DNA from: Paenibacillus sp. URB8-2
GTDB taxonomy: Bacteria > Bacillota > Bacilli > Paenibacillales > Paenibacillaceae
Assembly (NCBI RefSeq): GCF_013393385.1
Contig: NZ_AP023239.1
Coordinates: forward strand, 930,001 to 994,000
Direction: 5' to 3'
Length of the DNA stretch: 64,000 bases
Below the pieces are notes generated by a model. It saw nothing but the letters and a program-made list of their open reading frames with translations. It was not told the DNA's origin and ran no database searches. The position numbers were made by a program, and so were the translations under genes. Below, piece by piece: positions 54,672-63,495 of this stretch. Position 1 is the first letter of the stretch. Each line of letters starts with the position of its first letter.

Positions 54672-55129
54672 GCCGAATGCGTCTTGAATACCGTATCCGC
54701 TCGTGGGCTTGGGAAAAAGAACGTGCGATCACAACGCCGCCGCGTCCAATGCAAGACCGGTCCGAGTGGCGAAAGGTAGCCGAAGCCAACGACATTCCTC
54801 GTAAATTGTTCTATCAGCGCATTTTGAAATACGGATGGAGTGAGGAGCGGGCGGCCACTCAGCCGATTGCTACGGATGTAGATCGTGCAAGGCATGGCCG
54901 TTTGGGTATGGAGGCTGCTAGGGTTCATCCGGCTGAATACATCGATTTGGCCCGGAAGAACGGTGTACCATACAAGCGCTTCGCTTGGCGGGTGCGTCAC
55001 GGATGGAGCTATGAGCGGGCAGCTACAGAGGGAAAGGTTCCGCCGCAGGAGGCAGGCCGGAGAGGAAAGCAGAGAACACAAGAGCTTCATGGCGACATTG
55101 GAGCACCTATCTTTCAGAAAAGAGGTTGA
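54611..55129 (+). CDS. Hypothetical phage protein with three W-x-x-ERA repeats
   Basis: 172 residues with three repeats of about 45: 'RIRSWAWEKERAITTPP', 'ILKYGWSEERAATQP' and 'RVRHGWSYERAATEGK', each preceded by a short HTH-like helix pair ('RRKLFYQR', 'PYKRFAWR' style). This suggests a DNA-binding protein with three homeodomain-like units. AAGGAGG precedes the ATG by eleven bases. Confidence 0.6.
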   Translation: MPYEFYITPEEYERAEANGVSRMRLEYRIRSWAWEKERAITTPPRPMQDRSEWRKVAEANDIPRKLFYQRILKYGWSEERAATQPIATDVDRARHGRLGMEAARVHPAEYIDLARKNGVPYKRFAWRVRHGWSYERAATEGKVPPQEAGRRGKQRTQELHGDIGAPIFQKRG

Positions 55130-55132
55130 CGG

Positions 55133-56503
55133 ATGGAGTACGAATCATTCATTCAAAGCAAGAAAGTCATTGCGCTGCCGTCCGGTTTTGATATTGACCG
55201 TAACAGTCTGAATTCTGGTCTGTTCAACTTTCAGAAGGATATTGTCCGCTGGGCACTAAAGCGCGGTCGGGCAGCGATCTTCGCTGGAACAGGGCTAGGA
55301 AAGAGCCGGATGCAGGTTGAATGGGCACAGAAGGTTCATGAGCTGTCAGGCGGTGATGTGCTGCTGTTGGCTCCGCTGGCTGTGGCAGCCCAGACTATTC
55401 GAGAAGGCGCAGAGATCGGAATCACCATTCATTTCTGCCGGAGCCAAGATGACGTTCAGCCCGGGCTTAATATCACCAATTATGAAATGCTCCATAACTT
55501 CGAGCCTATTCTGTTCTCCGGCGTTGTGTTGGACGAGTCCTCCATTCTTAAATCATTTGCTGGCAAGGTCCGGACAGAGCTGATTGAGTCTTTCGCTTAC
55601 ACTCCCTACCGACTCGCTTGTACGGCGACTCCTGCGCCCAATGATTATATGGAGCTTGGCAATCATGCCGAATTCCTGGGCGTCATGAGCCGTTCCGAGA
55701 TGCTGTCCATGTACTTCGTCCATGACGGCGGGGACACGGCAAAATGGCGGCTGAAAGGTCATGCAGAGGATGTTTTCTGGGAATGGGTATCTTCCTGGGG
55801 TATCGTTCTCGAAAAGCCGTCTGATCTCGGTTATGAGGACGGAGCTTATATTCTACCACCGCTTACGGTCGAGGATCTAGTGATTGAAGTCGATGGAGAA
55901 CCGGCGAAGACGCTCTCTCAGCGGCAGAAGGCGCGACGCGAGACGGTGGAACAGCGTGTATCGGCCTGCGCAGAGATCGTCAACGCAACCGATGAGCCCT
56001 TTTTGGTCTGGTGTGACTTGAACATCGAGTCGGAGCTGCTGACAGCGGCAATCCCAGGAGCGGTGGAGGTTAAAGGATCAGACAAGCCTGGCCATAAAGA
56101 ACGGGCGCTTCTTGACTTCGCAGAAGGTAAGATTCGCGTTCTAGTGACCAAGCCCAGTATTGCCGGGTTCGGAATGAACTGGCAGCATTGCGCGGACATG
56201 GCCTTCGTAGGATTGTCAGACAGCTTTGAACAGGTCTTCCAGGCGATCCGGCGTTGCTACCGCTTTGGACAGACGCGCCCTGTCACTGCCCGAATGATCA
56301 CGACGAGCCGAGAAGGCGCCACGGCAGAGAATATCAAGCGCAAGGAGGCTGACTTCCGCCGGATGGTCGCCGAGATGGTTCAATATACACAGAAAATTAC
56401 ATCTGAGAATGTCCGGTCTACTGAGCGACAGGTTACGGCCTATGTTGCAAAGCGGGCTATGACAATCCCGAAATGGTTAAGAGGTGAGCAGTATGCAGGT
56501 TAA
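55133..56503 (+). CDS. Phage SNF2/DEAD-like helicase
   Basis: A 456-residue helicase: motif I 'FAGTGLGKSRMQ', motif II 'VVLDESSIL', motif III 'CTATPAPND', and the C-terminal motif VI 'QAIRRCYRFGQ'. It resembles the helicase part of DNA-methylase-linked phage helicases and lies directly before a DNA methyltransferase gene whose start it overlaps. A second SNF2-type helicase is at 60310. Confidence 0.85.
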   Translation: MEYESFIQSKKVIALPSGFDIDRNSLNSGLFNFQKDIVRWALKRGRAAIFAGTGLGKSRMQVEWAQKVHELSGGDVLLLAPLAVAAQTIREGAEIGITIHFCRSQDDVQPGLNITNYEMLHNFEPILFSGVVLDESSILKSFAGKVRTELIESFAYTPYRLACTATPAPNDYMELGNHAEFLGVMSRSEMLSMYFVHDGGDTAKWRLKGHAEDVFWEWVSSWGIVLEKPSDLGYEDGAYILPPLTVEDLVIEVDGEPAKTLSQRQKARRETVEQRVSACAEIVNATDEPFLVWCDLNIESELLTAAIPGAVEVKGSDKPGHKERALLDFAEGKIRVLVTKPSIAGFGMNWQHCADMAFVGLSDSFEQVFQAIRRCYRFGQTRPVTARMITTSREGATAENIKRKEADFRRMVAEMVQYTQKITSENVRSTERQVTAYVAKRAMTIPKWLRGEQYAG

Positions 56504-57413
56504 TACATTAAACGAGACCGTGACCGACGACTTCGCTTTATATCACGGTGATTGTGTGGAGGTCACGCGCGGCATCCCCGATAACAGCATTCATTATTCT
56601 ATTTTCAGTCCGCCGTTCTCTTCGCTCTACACCTACTCTAACAGTGAACGGGATATGGGCAACAGCGCCAGCGATGAGGAGTTTTATACACACTTCTGTT
56701 TTCTAGTTAAGGAATTGTTCCGTATCACGATGCCGGGACGATTGGTCAGCTTCCACTGCATGGATGTACCGGCCATGAAGTCCAGAGACGGGTTCATCGG
56801 AATCAAGGACTTCCCGGCACAGATCCGGCAGTTGTTCGAAGATGAGGGTTTTATCTATCACTCGAAGGTGACCATTTGGAAAGATCCGCTGGTCGAGGCG
56901 ACCCGTACCAAGGCGCTCGGACTGCTACACAAGCAGCTCATGAAGGACTCGAATCTTAGTCGGCAAGGCCTGCCGGATTACGTGTTCACTATGCGAAAGC
57001 CTGGAGATAACCAGGAGCCTATCACTCACCCGGAGGGCCTGACTGAGTTTTATGGTGAAGATGAGCCGGCTGGAGAGGTCTATTCGCATCAAGTGTGGCG
57101 TCGATATGCAAGCCCTGTTTGGATGGATATCCGGCAAAGTAACACGCTTCAATATCGATCATCCCGGGAGGAAAAGGACGAGAAACATATTTGCCCGCTG
57201 CAGCTCGATGTGATTGCACGGTGCGTGGAGCTATGGAGCAATCCAGGCGACGTCATCTTCTCGCCTTTTGCTGGCATCGGCAGCGAAGGCTATCAGGCGA
57301 TCAAAATGGGCCGGCGCTTCGTTGGCGTTGAGCTTAAGGAAAGTTACTACCGGTCAGCAGCTATGAATCTGGAAACCGCGGCACAAGAAGCATTTGACGA
57401 CATGCTGCTTTAG
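56493..57413 (+). CDS. Phage DNA methyltransferase (N4/N6, beta type)
   Basis: A 306-residue amino-methyltransferase. Motif IV is 'FSPPFSSLYTYS' (SPPF) and precedes motif I 'FSPFAGIGSEGYQAIKMGRR', the order of beta-class enzymes, with a large target-recognition region between. ATG at 56493 is chosen since AGAGGTGAG precedes it. No partner endonuclease is present, so it probably masks phage DNA from host restriction. Confidence 0.85.
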   Translation: MQVNTLNETVTDDFALYHGDCVEVTRGIPDNSIHYSIFSPPFSSLYTYSNSERDMGNSASDEEFYTHFCFLVKELFRITMPGRLVSFHCMDVPAMKSRDGFIGIKDFPAQIRQLFEDEGFIYHSKVTIWKDPLVEATRTKALGLLHKQLMKDSNLSRQGLPDYVFTMRKPGDNQEPITHPEGLTEFYGEDEPAGEVYSHQVWRRYASPVWMDIRQSNTLQYRSSREEKDEKHICPLQLDVIARCVELWSNPGDVIFSPFAGIGSEGYQAIKMGRRFVGVELKESYYRSAAMNLETAAQEAFDDMLL

Positions 57414-57427
57414 GAAGGGCGACCGCC

Positions 57428-59800
57428 ATGTTAGATATATCGTTTGGAAAAAATCGATCAGACACCAACTGGAAACCTGAATACCTATCTTGGGAAGAGT
57501 TCACTGAAAAGCTCAAAAAGGTGCGGCGGACCGGGGAGACGATGGCCGAGTATGATCGAATGACCAATGCCGAGAAAGGGAAGATCAAAGACGGCAAGGC
57601 TTTCGTCGGCGGGCTGGTTAAAAGCGGGCGCCGCAAGAAGGAGAACGTGGAGTCCCGCTGGCTTCTAACGCTAGATGCAGATAATGCGGACGACGACTTC
57701 TTGTTTAACGTAGAGCTGGCTTTCGGAGCGTCGGCATACGCCGTCTATTCCACGCACAGCAGCCGCCCGGATAACCGCAAATATCGGGTTGTCTCTCCTA
57801 TGGATCGTGCCATGTCGCCGGACGAACATGCTGCCGTAAGCCGGCGTAGGGCGGACGAGATCGGGCTGCATTACTTTGACCGTACGACATTTGACGTTCA
57901 CCGCTTGATGTATCTGCCCAGCTGCAGCCGGGATGCGGAGCCAGAGCTGCATATCGCGGATGGTCCGCCGACAACGGTGGACGAGTTATTAAGCGAGTAT
58001 GAGGACTGGCGAGATCCGGCGCAATGGCCACGTCATCCGGATGACGTGAAGCATCTGGAGGCATTGCGGAATAAACTCGGAGATCCGACGGAAAAGCCGG
58101 GTGTCATCGGCGCATTCTGTCAGGTGTACAGTATGATCCAAGGACTGGAGAAATTCCTATCTGAAACTTATGAGCCGACTACCCATGAGGACCGATACAC
58201 TTTTACAGGCGGTACGTCCGTCGGCGGGATGCGGGTATACGATGATTGGTGGGCGTATTCCGAACACCAAAGCGATCCGGCGAACGACGGCCATTGCCAT
58301 AATATTTTTGATCTTATCCGCATTCATAAATTCGGTGATCTGGACGACGAGGTCAAACCCAATACACCGGGGACTAAACGGCCAAGTCATCAGGCCATGC
58401 TCGATTTTGCAGCCAATGATCCGGCCGTAAAAAAAGTGCGGCTAACGCAGGACTTCGGCGATTTTGAAGACGACGATCCGGATTGGATGGCTCAATTGGA
58501 TGTTCACTCCAAGACCGGGAAGCCTCTCTCTACAGCCAAGAATGCAGAGCTTATTTTACGAAATGGCGTTTTTCAGGGTGTTCTGGCGTATGATGCGTTC
58601 GGTAATACAGAAGTGATCCGAAAAGCGTTGCCTTGGCGAGAAAGGGAACGGCCGCAGCGGGAATATGAGCCTTGGCTGGGGGCAGATGATAAGCGAATGC
58701 TGCACTATTTTGGAAAAATGTACGATTTCAAATCTGCGACAACGATTCAGAATGCTTTTACGGAAGTCGTTCATACCAATACGTTTCACCCTATCAAGGA
58801 GTATCTGGAAACGCAGCACTGGGACGGGGTTAAACGACTCGACCGCGTTTTTGTGACCTACCTGGGGGCGCCGGATGACCATTACACGCGTTCTGTAACG
58901 CGCAAGATGATGGTGGCTTCCGTCAAGCGGCTGTATGAACCTGGATGCAAATTCGACAATATGCTGGTGCTAGTCGGTCCACAAGGCGCGGGAAAGAGTA
59001 GTCTGCTGGCTAAGCTGGGGCGGAAATGGTTCTCTGACTCTTTGCGTACGTTTGAGAATAAAGAGGCTGGAGAACACCTTCAAGGGGCCTGGATATTCGA
59101 GATTGGCGAACTGTCAGCCATGAAGAAGGCGGAGGTTGAAGAGATCAAGGCGTTTCTGTCGAAGACGGATGACCGGTACCGGGTGGCGTATGATCGACAG
59201 GTATCCGAATTTCCACGTAAATGCGTCTTTTTCGGGACCACTAATAATCATAATTTTCTTCAGGACCCGACGGGGAACCGCCGTTTTTGGCCGGTTAATT
59301 GTGACCCGAGTATGCGGCAGGAGAGCCACTGGGACCATCTCACAGATGAGCTGGTAGGGTTAATCTGGGCGGAGGCACTACACCTATATAGGGGCGGGGA
59401 AGCCTTGGAGCTGGATAAGGAAGCCGCTGACGAAGCGGAGCGGATACAAGGCTTGCATCTGGAGGAGGACCCACGCGAAGGTCTGATAATGAAGTTCCTG
59501 GATACACCGCTACCAGAAGACTGGGAAAGCTTAAATACTTGGCAGCGCCGCGAGTATCTGGATGATCCGGACGGAAGCGTTCCGCGTACCCGTGTCTGCG
59601 CTGCGGAGATTTGGGCAGAAGCCTTGGGGCAGGACCCTGCCAAGTTTGGCCGATGGGAAGCTAGGGGGATTTATGACATCCTACGAAAGCTTCCGAATTG
59701 GTATGAAAGGGAGAAAGGCAGGGTTAATTTTAAGCTTTATGGTAAGCAGACTGCATTTGAAAATAGAGGACAAGAAGGCAGGACATTACCTGAAAAATGA
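57428..59800 (+). CDS. VapE-type primase/helicase
   Basis: A 790-residue virulence-associated-E protein. The N-terminal part ('SRWLLTLDADNADDD', 'YAVYSTHSSRPDNRKYRVV') is a primase-polymerase-like domain; the C-terminal part is a superfamily 3-like ATPase with Walker A 'LVGPQGAGKSSLLAKLG' and Walker B-like 'WIFEIGELSAM'. It ends in a typical 'KLYGKQTAFENRG' tail. It would prime and unwind prophage DNA. Just at its 3' end starts a cluster of repeated GGACA motifs. Confidence 0.88.
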   Translation: MLDISFGKNRSDTNWKPEYLSWEEFTEKLKKVRRTGETMAEYDRMTNAEKGKIKDGKAFVGGLVKSGRRKKENVESRWLLTLDADNADDDFLFNVELAFGASAYAVYSTHSSRPDNRKYRVVSPMDRAMSPDEHAAVSRRRADEIGLHYFDRTTFDVHRLMYLPSCSRDAEPELHIADGPPTTVDELLSEYEDWRDPAQWPRHPDDVKHLEALRNKLGDPTEKPGVIGAFCQVYSMIQGLEKFLSETYEPTTHEDRYTFTGGTSVGGMRVYDDWWAYSEHQSDPANDGHCHNIFDLIRIHKFGDLDDEVKPNTPGTKRPSHQAMLDFAANDPAVKKVRLTQDFGDFEDDDPDWMAQLDVHSKTGKPLSTAKNAELILRNGVFQGVLAYDAFGNTEVIRKALPWRERERPQREYEPWLGADDKRMLHYFGKMYDFKSATTIQNAFTEVVHTNTFHPIKEYLETQHWDGVKRLDRVFVTYLGAPDDHYTRSVTRKMMVASVKRLYEPGCKFDNMLVLVGPQGAGKSSLLAKLGRKWFSDSLRTFENKEAGEHLQGAWIFEIGELSAMKKAEVEEIKAFLSKTDDRYRVAYDRQVSEFPRKCVFFGTTNNHNFLQDPTGNRRFWPVNCDPSMRQESHWDHLTDELVGLIWAEALHLYRGGEALELDKEAADEAERIQGLHLEEDPREGLIMKFLDTPLPEDWESLNTWQRREYLDDPDGSVPRTRVCAAEIWAEALGQDPAKFGRWEARGIYDILRKLPNWYEREKGRVNFKLYGKQTAFENRGQEGRTLPEK

Positions 59801-60045
59801 GGACATTAAGGACAAGAAGAGATTTCCAGAAGGACAACAATGGACATTACATGACATTAAAAAAATGGTTTGTTGTCCTACCTGAAACCCTTGCGGCAGT
59901 AAGGAAAAATTAACTTTAGGACAACAAGGACATTAAAAACCTTCTATATAAGATAATTAGTATATTAACCCTATATATAGGAGGAAATATAACTTAAACG
60001 CGTTTTTGAACGCATACGCGCGTAATAATGTTCTTGTTGTCCAAA
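59766..60045. repeat. Cluster of GGACATTA / GGACAACAA repeats with AT-rich tract
   Basis: About ten short motifs, GGACATTA or GGACAA(G/C)AA, occur at 59768, 59781, 59801, 59810, 59832, 59842, 59919 and 59928 on the plus strand and at 59870 and 60034 on the minus strand. An AT-rich tract (59943-59980) lies among them. The 259-base interval has no other gene. The layout resembles an iteron-type replication origin, next to the presumed initiator gene. Confidence 0.55.
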
Positions 60046-60059
60046 GGAGTGATCATAAT

Positions 60060-60320
60060 TTGCGAGAGTCAAAATTGGAACGAGACTTGGTCAAAGCTAT
60101 TCGTGAGCGTGGCGGAAAGTGCTGGAAGTGGGTGTCACCGGGAACGGCAGGCGTGCCGGACCGATTGTGCTTCTTGCCTGGCGGAAGACTGGTAATTGTC
60201 GAGATGAAAGCTCCAGGCGAGCAGCCACGACCGCTGCAACTCAAACGGCATAGAGAGCTTCAAGATTTGGGATTTGAGGTTCGGGTGATTGATTCGGAGG
60301 CGGGCATCCATGAAATTTAA
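60060..60320 (+). CDS. VRR-NUC domain nuclease
   Basis: An 86-residue phage nuclease: 'KLERDLVKAIRERGGKCWKW', 'GTAGVPDRLCFLPGGR' and 'LVIVEMKAPGEQPRPLQ' give the E...D...ExK pattern of the VRR-NUC family, which acts on branched DNA. TTG at 60060 is chosen because AAAGGAGTGATC lies eight bases upstream. Confidence 0.85.
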   Translation: MRESKLERDLVKAIRERGGKCWKWVSPGTAGVPDRLCFLPGGRLVIVEMKAPGEQPRPLQLKRHRELQDLGFEVRVIDSEAGIHEI

Positions 60321-61689
60321 ACCTCACGGCTATCAGCAGTATGCCATACAGCATGTTATCGACGTCCCTGGGTCAGCGTTGTTTCTTGAAATGGGTCTCG
60401 GCAAAACAGTAATCACGTTGACGGCGCTGGAGGCTTTGAAGAATGACTATTTTGACGCTGACAAGATTCTGGTGATTGCCCCTTTACGGGTGGCCGATGA
60501 CACATGGGCCCGGGAGTCGAAGAAGTGGGATCACCTGAAGCATTTACGGATCAGCAAGATTCTGGGAACCGCAAACCAGCGAAAAAAAGCCCTGACTACT
60601 GATGCTGACATATACGTGATCAATCGGGAGAATGTCCCATGGCTAGTAGCACAGACGGGAAGCAAATGGCCTTTTGATACGGTGGTGATTGATGAGCTCT
60701 CTAGCTTCAAAAACGGACAGTCGCAGCGTTTCCGGGCTCTCCGGCGGGTCCGCCCATTGATCAACCGGATTGTCGGGTTAACCGGGACGCCAGCTCCTAA
60801 CGGATTGCAGGACCTGTGGGCGCAAATGTACCTGATCGACCAAGGAGAGCGTTTGGGTAAGACGGTTACCGGGTTCCGCGACCGATATTTGACCGCAGGG
60901 CAGCGGGATAAAGCCAATCCGCATGTTGTATACGACTGGAAGGCAAAGCCGGAAGCAGAGGATAACGTGTACTCCAAAATTTCGGATATCGCGGTGAGCA
61001 TGAAGGCAGAGGATTGGCTGGACATGCCAGACCGGATTGACCGCACGGTTCCCGTGAAGTTGAACGATAAAGCCCGGGAGCAGTACAAGCAGCTAGAACG
61101 CGATCTGCTGCTGCCTTTCATGGATGCGGATGTTGTTGCGAATACGGCTGCCGTTCTGAGTAATAAACTTTTGCAGATGGCGAATGGAGCGGTATACGAC
61201 GAGATCAAAGGCGTTCGTGAGATTCACGAATCCAAGCTAGATGCCTTAGAGGACGTGATCGAGGCAGCAAACGGGCATCCGGTTCTTGTATTCTACGCCT
61301 ACAAGCATGATCTGGAACGTATCCAGAAACGTTTCCCGCAGGCTCACAGTCTTGGTAAAGGAGCTGAGGGCGTGAAGGATATCGAGAACTGGAATGCCGG
61401 GAAAATACGGCTTCTGGCGGCTCATCCGGCTTCTGCTGGACACGGGCTTAACCTTCAGGACGGGGGGAACATCATCGTCTGGTACGGGCTGACATGGAGC
61501 CTTGAACTTTACCAGCAGGCTAACGCCCGGCTGCACCGCCAGGGACAGCAGCGCAGTGTGATCATTCACCATCTGGTGACCGAGGGCACGATGGACGAGG
61601 ATGTCATGGCAGCGCTGAAGGGAAAGGCAGTAGGACAGGACGCCTTGATGGTCGCAGTCAAGGCTCGAATAGAAAGGGTGAAATTATGA
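60310..61689 (+). CDS. Phage SNF2-family helicase
   Basis: A 459-residue DNA translocase: Q-motif/N-terminus 'FKPHGYQQYAIQHVID', motif I 'LEMGLGKTVITL', motif II 'VVIDELSSFK', motif III 'GLTGTPAPNGLQDLW', motif VI 'QQANARLHRQGQQ'. ATG at 60310 follows GGAGGCGGG. The pair VRR-NUC plus SNF2 helicase is common in phage replication modules. Stop overlaps the DUF3310 start. Confidence 0.9.
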   Translation: MKFKPHGYQQYAIQHVIDVPGSALFLEMGLGKTVITLTALEALKNDYFDADKILVIAPLRVADDTWARESKKWDHLKHLRISKILGTANQRKKALTTDADIYVINRENVPWLVAQTGSKWPFDTVVIDELSSFKNGQSQRFRALRRVRPLINRIVGLTGTPAPNGLQDLWAQMYLIDQGERLGKTVTGFRDRYLTAGQRDKANPHVVYDWKAKPEAEDNVYSKISDIAVSMKAEDWLDMPDRIDRTVPVKLNDKAREQYKQLERDLLLPFMDADVVANTAAVLSNKLLQMANGAVYDEIKGVREIHESKLDALEDVIEAANGHPVLVFYAYKHDLERIQKRFPQAHSLGKGAEGVKDIENWNAGKIRLLAAHPASAGHGLNLQDGGNIIVWYGLTWSLELYQQANARLHRQGQQRSVIIHHLVTEGTMDEDVMAALKGKAVGQDALMVAVKARIERVKL

Positions 61690-61925
61690 ACGATCCAGTG
61701 AATCATCCGCAGCATTACACTGCGGGGAACATAGAGTGCATCGATGGTATCGAATCGGCGATTGAGGGGTTGCCGCCAGATGAAGCGTATTGCATAGGCA
61801 CAGCGATTAAATATCTTTGGCGCTGGAAGCGTAAAGGTGGCGTCGAGGACTTACGTAAAGCTCAATGGTTTATAAATCGTGTAATTGCGAAGGAGGACAA
61901 TCATGAGCAGCGTGACGTGGATTGA
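61686..61925 (+). CDS. DUF3310 phage protein
   Basis: A 79-residue DUF3310 protein: 'DPVNHPQHYTAGNIECIDGI', 'AYCIGTAIKYLWRWKRKGG' and 'DLRKAQWFINRVI'. These are common in phages and sometimes labelled nucleotide kinases, without firm function. GAAAGGGTG precedes the ATG. Confidence 0.85.
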   Translation: MNDPVNHPQHYTAGNIECIDGIESAIEGLPPDEAYCIGTAIKYLWRWKRKGGVEDLRKAQWFINRVIAKEDNHEQRDVD

Positions 61926-62355
61926 AGATCTGATCAGGCAATATGCTTCCGAGACGCATGTCCTGGAACGCTACCGCGATTCGCTGGACGTGGCCGATCC
62001 GGCAGCGGCAGAGGAGGCTGACGTTGTCTCTGGCATGCTGGCCGATATGCGATACGCCTTGTCTTGGATGAAACGGGGACGTCGCCCAGGGAGCCGTCGA
62101 GGGGCCGAGCGGACTGACGTGTATCGGCAGCGCGAGTTGTTCATAAAGCTATCCGGCACGAAGATGGGCAACGCCGAGCGCCTACAGATGGTTGAGGCAC
62201 TTCTTGCATTGAGCGACCGGGAGCGAACATGTTTTCTGCTTCACATGGCGCAGGGCTTGACTTTGCAGGAGATTTCACATAAGCTTGGGATATCAAGAGC
62301 TTCGGTTCAGGACTATGTGAACCGGGCAAAATGCAAGATTAAGCAAGATTTTTAG
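61903..62355 (+). CDS. Sigma-70 region-4-like phage transcription regulator
   Basis: A 150-residue protein whose C-terminus is a sigma region 4 helix-turn-helix: 'LLALSDRERTCFLLHMAQGL', 'TLQEISHKLGISRASVQDYV'. Its place at the end of the early genes and before the terminase suggests a late-gene activator of the ArpU/Xpf kind. AAGGAGGACAATC precedes the ATG; it overlaps the DUF3310 end by 23 bases. A terminator follows at 62426. Confidence 0.8.
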   Translation: MSSVTWIEDLIRQYASETHVLERYRDSLDVADPAAAEEADVVSGMLADMRYALSWMKRGRRPGSRRGAERTDVYRQRELFIKLSGTKMGNAERLQMVEALLALSDRERTCFLLHMAQGLTLQEISHKLGISRASVQDYVNRAKCKIKQDF

Positions 62356-62425
62356 CAGGCTTGCCCTACGTATTGCCCTACAACGAGCCATACAACATGC
62401 AGTGCTATAAGTCTGTCTATATACA

Positions 62426-62452
62426 AGAGTCGCTTTCGAGCGGCTCTTTTTT
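62426..62452 (+). terminator. Terminator after early/replication genes
   Basis: AGAGTCGCT, loop TTCG, AGCGGCTCT with a T run: a stable 9-bp stem (one G-T pair) closing the early transcript. Upstream at 62358-62400 GCCCTAC and CCATACAAC-type motifs repeat. Confidence 0.88.
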
Positions 62453-62486
62453 GCGTTCAAAATCAAATTCCAAGGAGACGATCCAG

Positions 62487-62702
62487 ATGGCACATATGGC
62501 AAATCCGCAAATCGAGAACAATTTCAGTTACCATGCCCCGAAGGAAGGCCAGCCGGAAAAGTACGAAACGATCCGCAGTAAGGCGAAGGAACTGGCGTAT
62601 TTGATCGATCAGGAGTGTCCGAAGAGCCGCGAGGCCTCAGTGGCCATGACAAAGCTGGAAGAGGCTGTGTTCTGGGCTAATGCTTCTGTAGCGAGGAATT
62701 AG
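62487..62702 (+). CDS. Acb2/Tad1-type anti-defence protein
   Basis: A 71-residue helical protein: 'NPQIENNFSYHAPKEGQPEK', 'YETIRSKAKELAYLIDQECP' and 'SREASVAMTKLEEAVFWANA'. This is the conserved pattern of the Acb2 family (Acb2/Tad1 hairpin proteins), small oligomeric sponges that bind cyclic nucleotide signals and block CBASS, and in some cases Thoeris, immunity. It stands alone between the early terminator and terminase, with AAGGAG nine bases before the ATG. The family call is from memory of the motif; activity is inferred. Confidence 0.8.
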   Translation: MAHMANPQIENNFSYHAPKEGQPEKYETIRSKAKELAYLIDQECPKSREASVAMTKLEEAVFWANASVARN

Positions 62703-62775
62703 AAAATCAAAGAATCCGGAGCTTTCACGGCTCCCATGCAAAACAACTTAACCCGCGGGGGTGGTGAACGTGTAA

Positions 62776-63495
62776 ATGACTGAAACATCCAAGCTCGCCG
62801 AGCAGGATTACCAGGCCGGCATGAAATATAAGGCGATTGCTGAAAAATACGGCGTTTCCCTCAATACGGTCAAGAGCTGGAAGCAGCGTCACGGTTGGGA
62901 TCGAAAAAAGGGCGCACACAAACCGAAAGGGGCGCACACCAATAAAGGCGGTGCGCCTCCGGGCAACCGGAATGCAGTCGGCAATAATGGCGGAGCCCCG
63001 AAGCGTAATAAGAATGCCGAGAAGCACGGCCTGTTCAGCAAGTATCTTCCGGCGGAATCGTTGGAGATCATGGAGCAGCTGCAGACCAAGTCGCCGATCG
63101 ACATTGTTTGGGACAACATCATGTTCCAGTACGCGGCGATTATTCGGGCGCAGCAGATCATGTACGTCCATGATCGGGATGACAAGACCATTGAGCGTAT
63201 CGAGTATAAGGACGGGAATGTTATCGGTGAGAAATGGGAAGTGCAGCAGGCCTGGGACAAGCAGGCGACCTTCCTCCAGGCACAGAGCCGCGCTATGGGC
63301 ACACTGGAAAGTCTCATCCGTCGTTATGATGAGCTGTTGAAGTCCGATCTGGCCACGGAGGAGCAGCGGGCCCGCATTGAGCTGATTCGCTCCAAGATTC
63401 CGAATCAGGGCGGCACGGATCCTAATGAGCAGATCACCGCACTTGCCGATTTGATAAACAAGCCGGTTCCGGAACGGGTGATTGACGATGATTGA
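62776..63495 (+). CDS. terS: Terminase small subunit
   Basis: A 239-residue terminase small subunit. The N-terminal HTH ('[20 protein letters not shown]', '[12 protein letters not shown]') binds the packaging site; a basic Gly/Asn-rich linker ('[20 protein letters not shown]') and a helical oligomerisation domain follow. GGTGGTGAACG lies before the ATG. It overlaps the large-subunit gene by eight bases. Confidence 0.88.
   Translation: MTETSKLAEQDYQAGMKYKAIAEKYGVSLNTVKSWKQRHGWDRKKGAHKPKGAHTNKGGAPPGNRNAVGNNGGAPKRNKNAEKHGLFSKYLPAESLEIMEQLQTKSPIDIVWDNIMFQYAAIIRAQQIMYVHDRDDKTIERIEYKDGNVIGEKWEVQQAWDKQATFLQAQSRAMGTLESLIRRYDELLKSDLATEEQRARIELIRSKIPNQGGTDPNEQITALADLINKPVPERVIDDD

Noticed and set aside
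59562..59885. Frame overlapping the VapE 3' end, as a sign of a frameshifted C-terminus
   Set aside because: The annotated VapE frame already ends in the usual C-terminal pattern; the other frame is lysine-rich because of the GGACA repeats.
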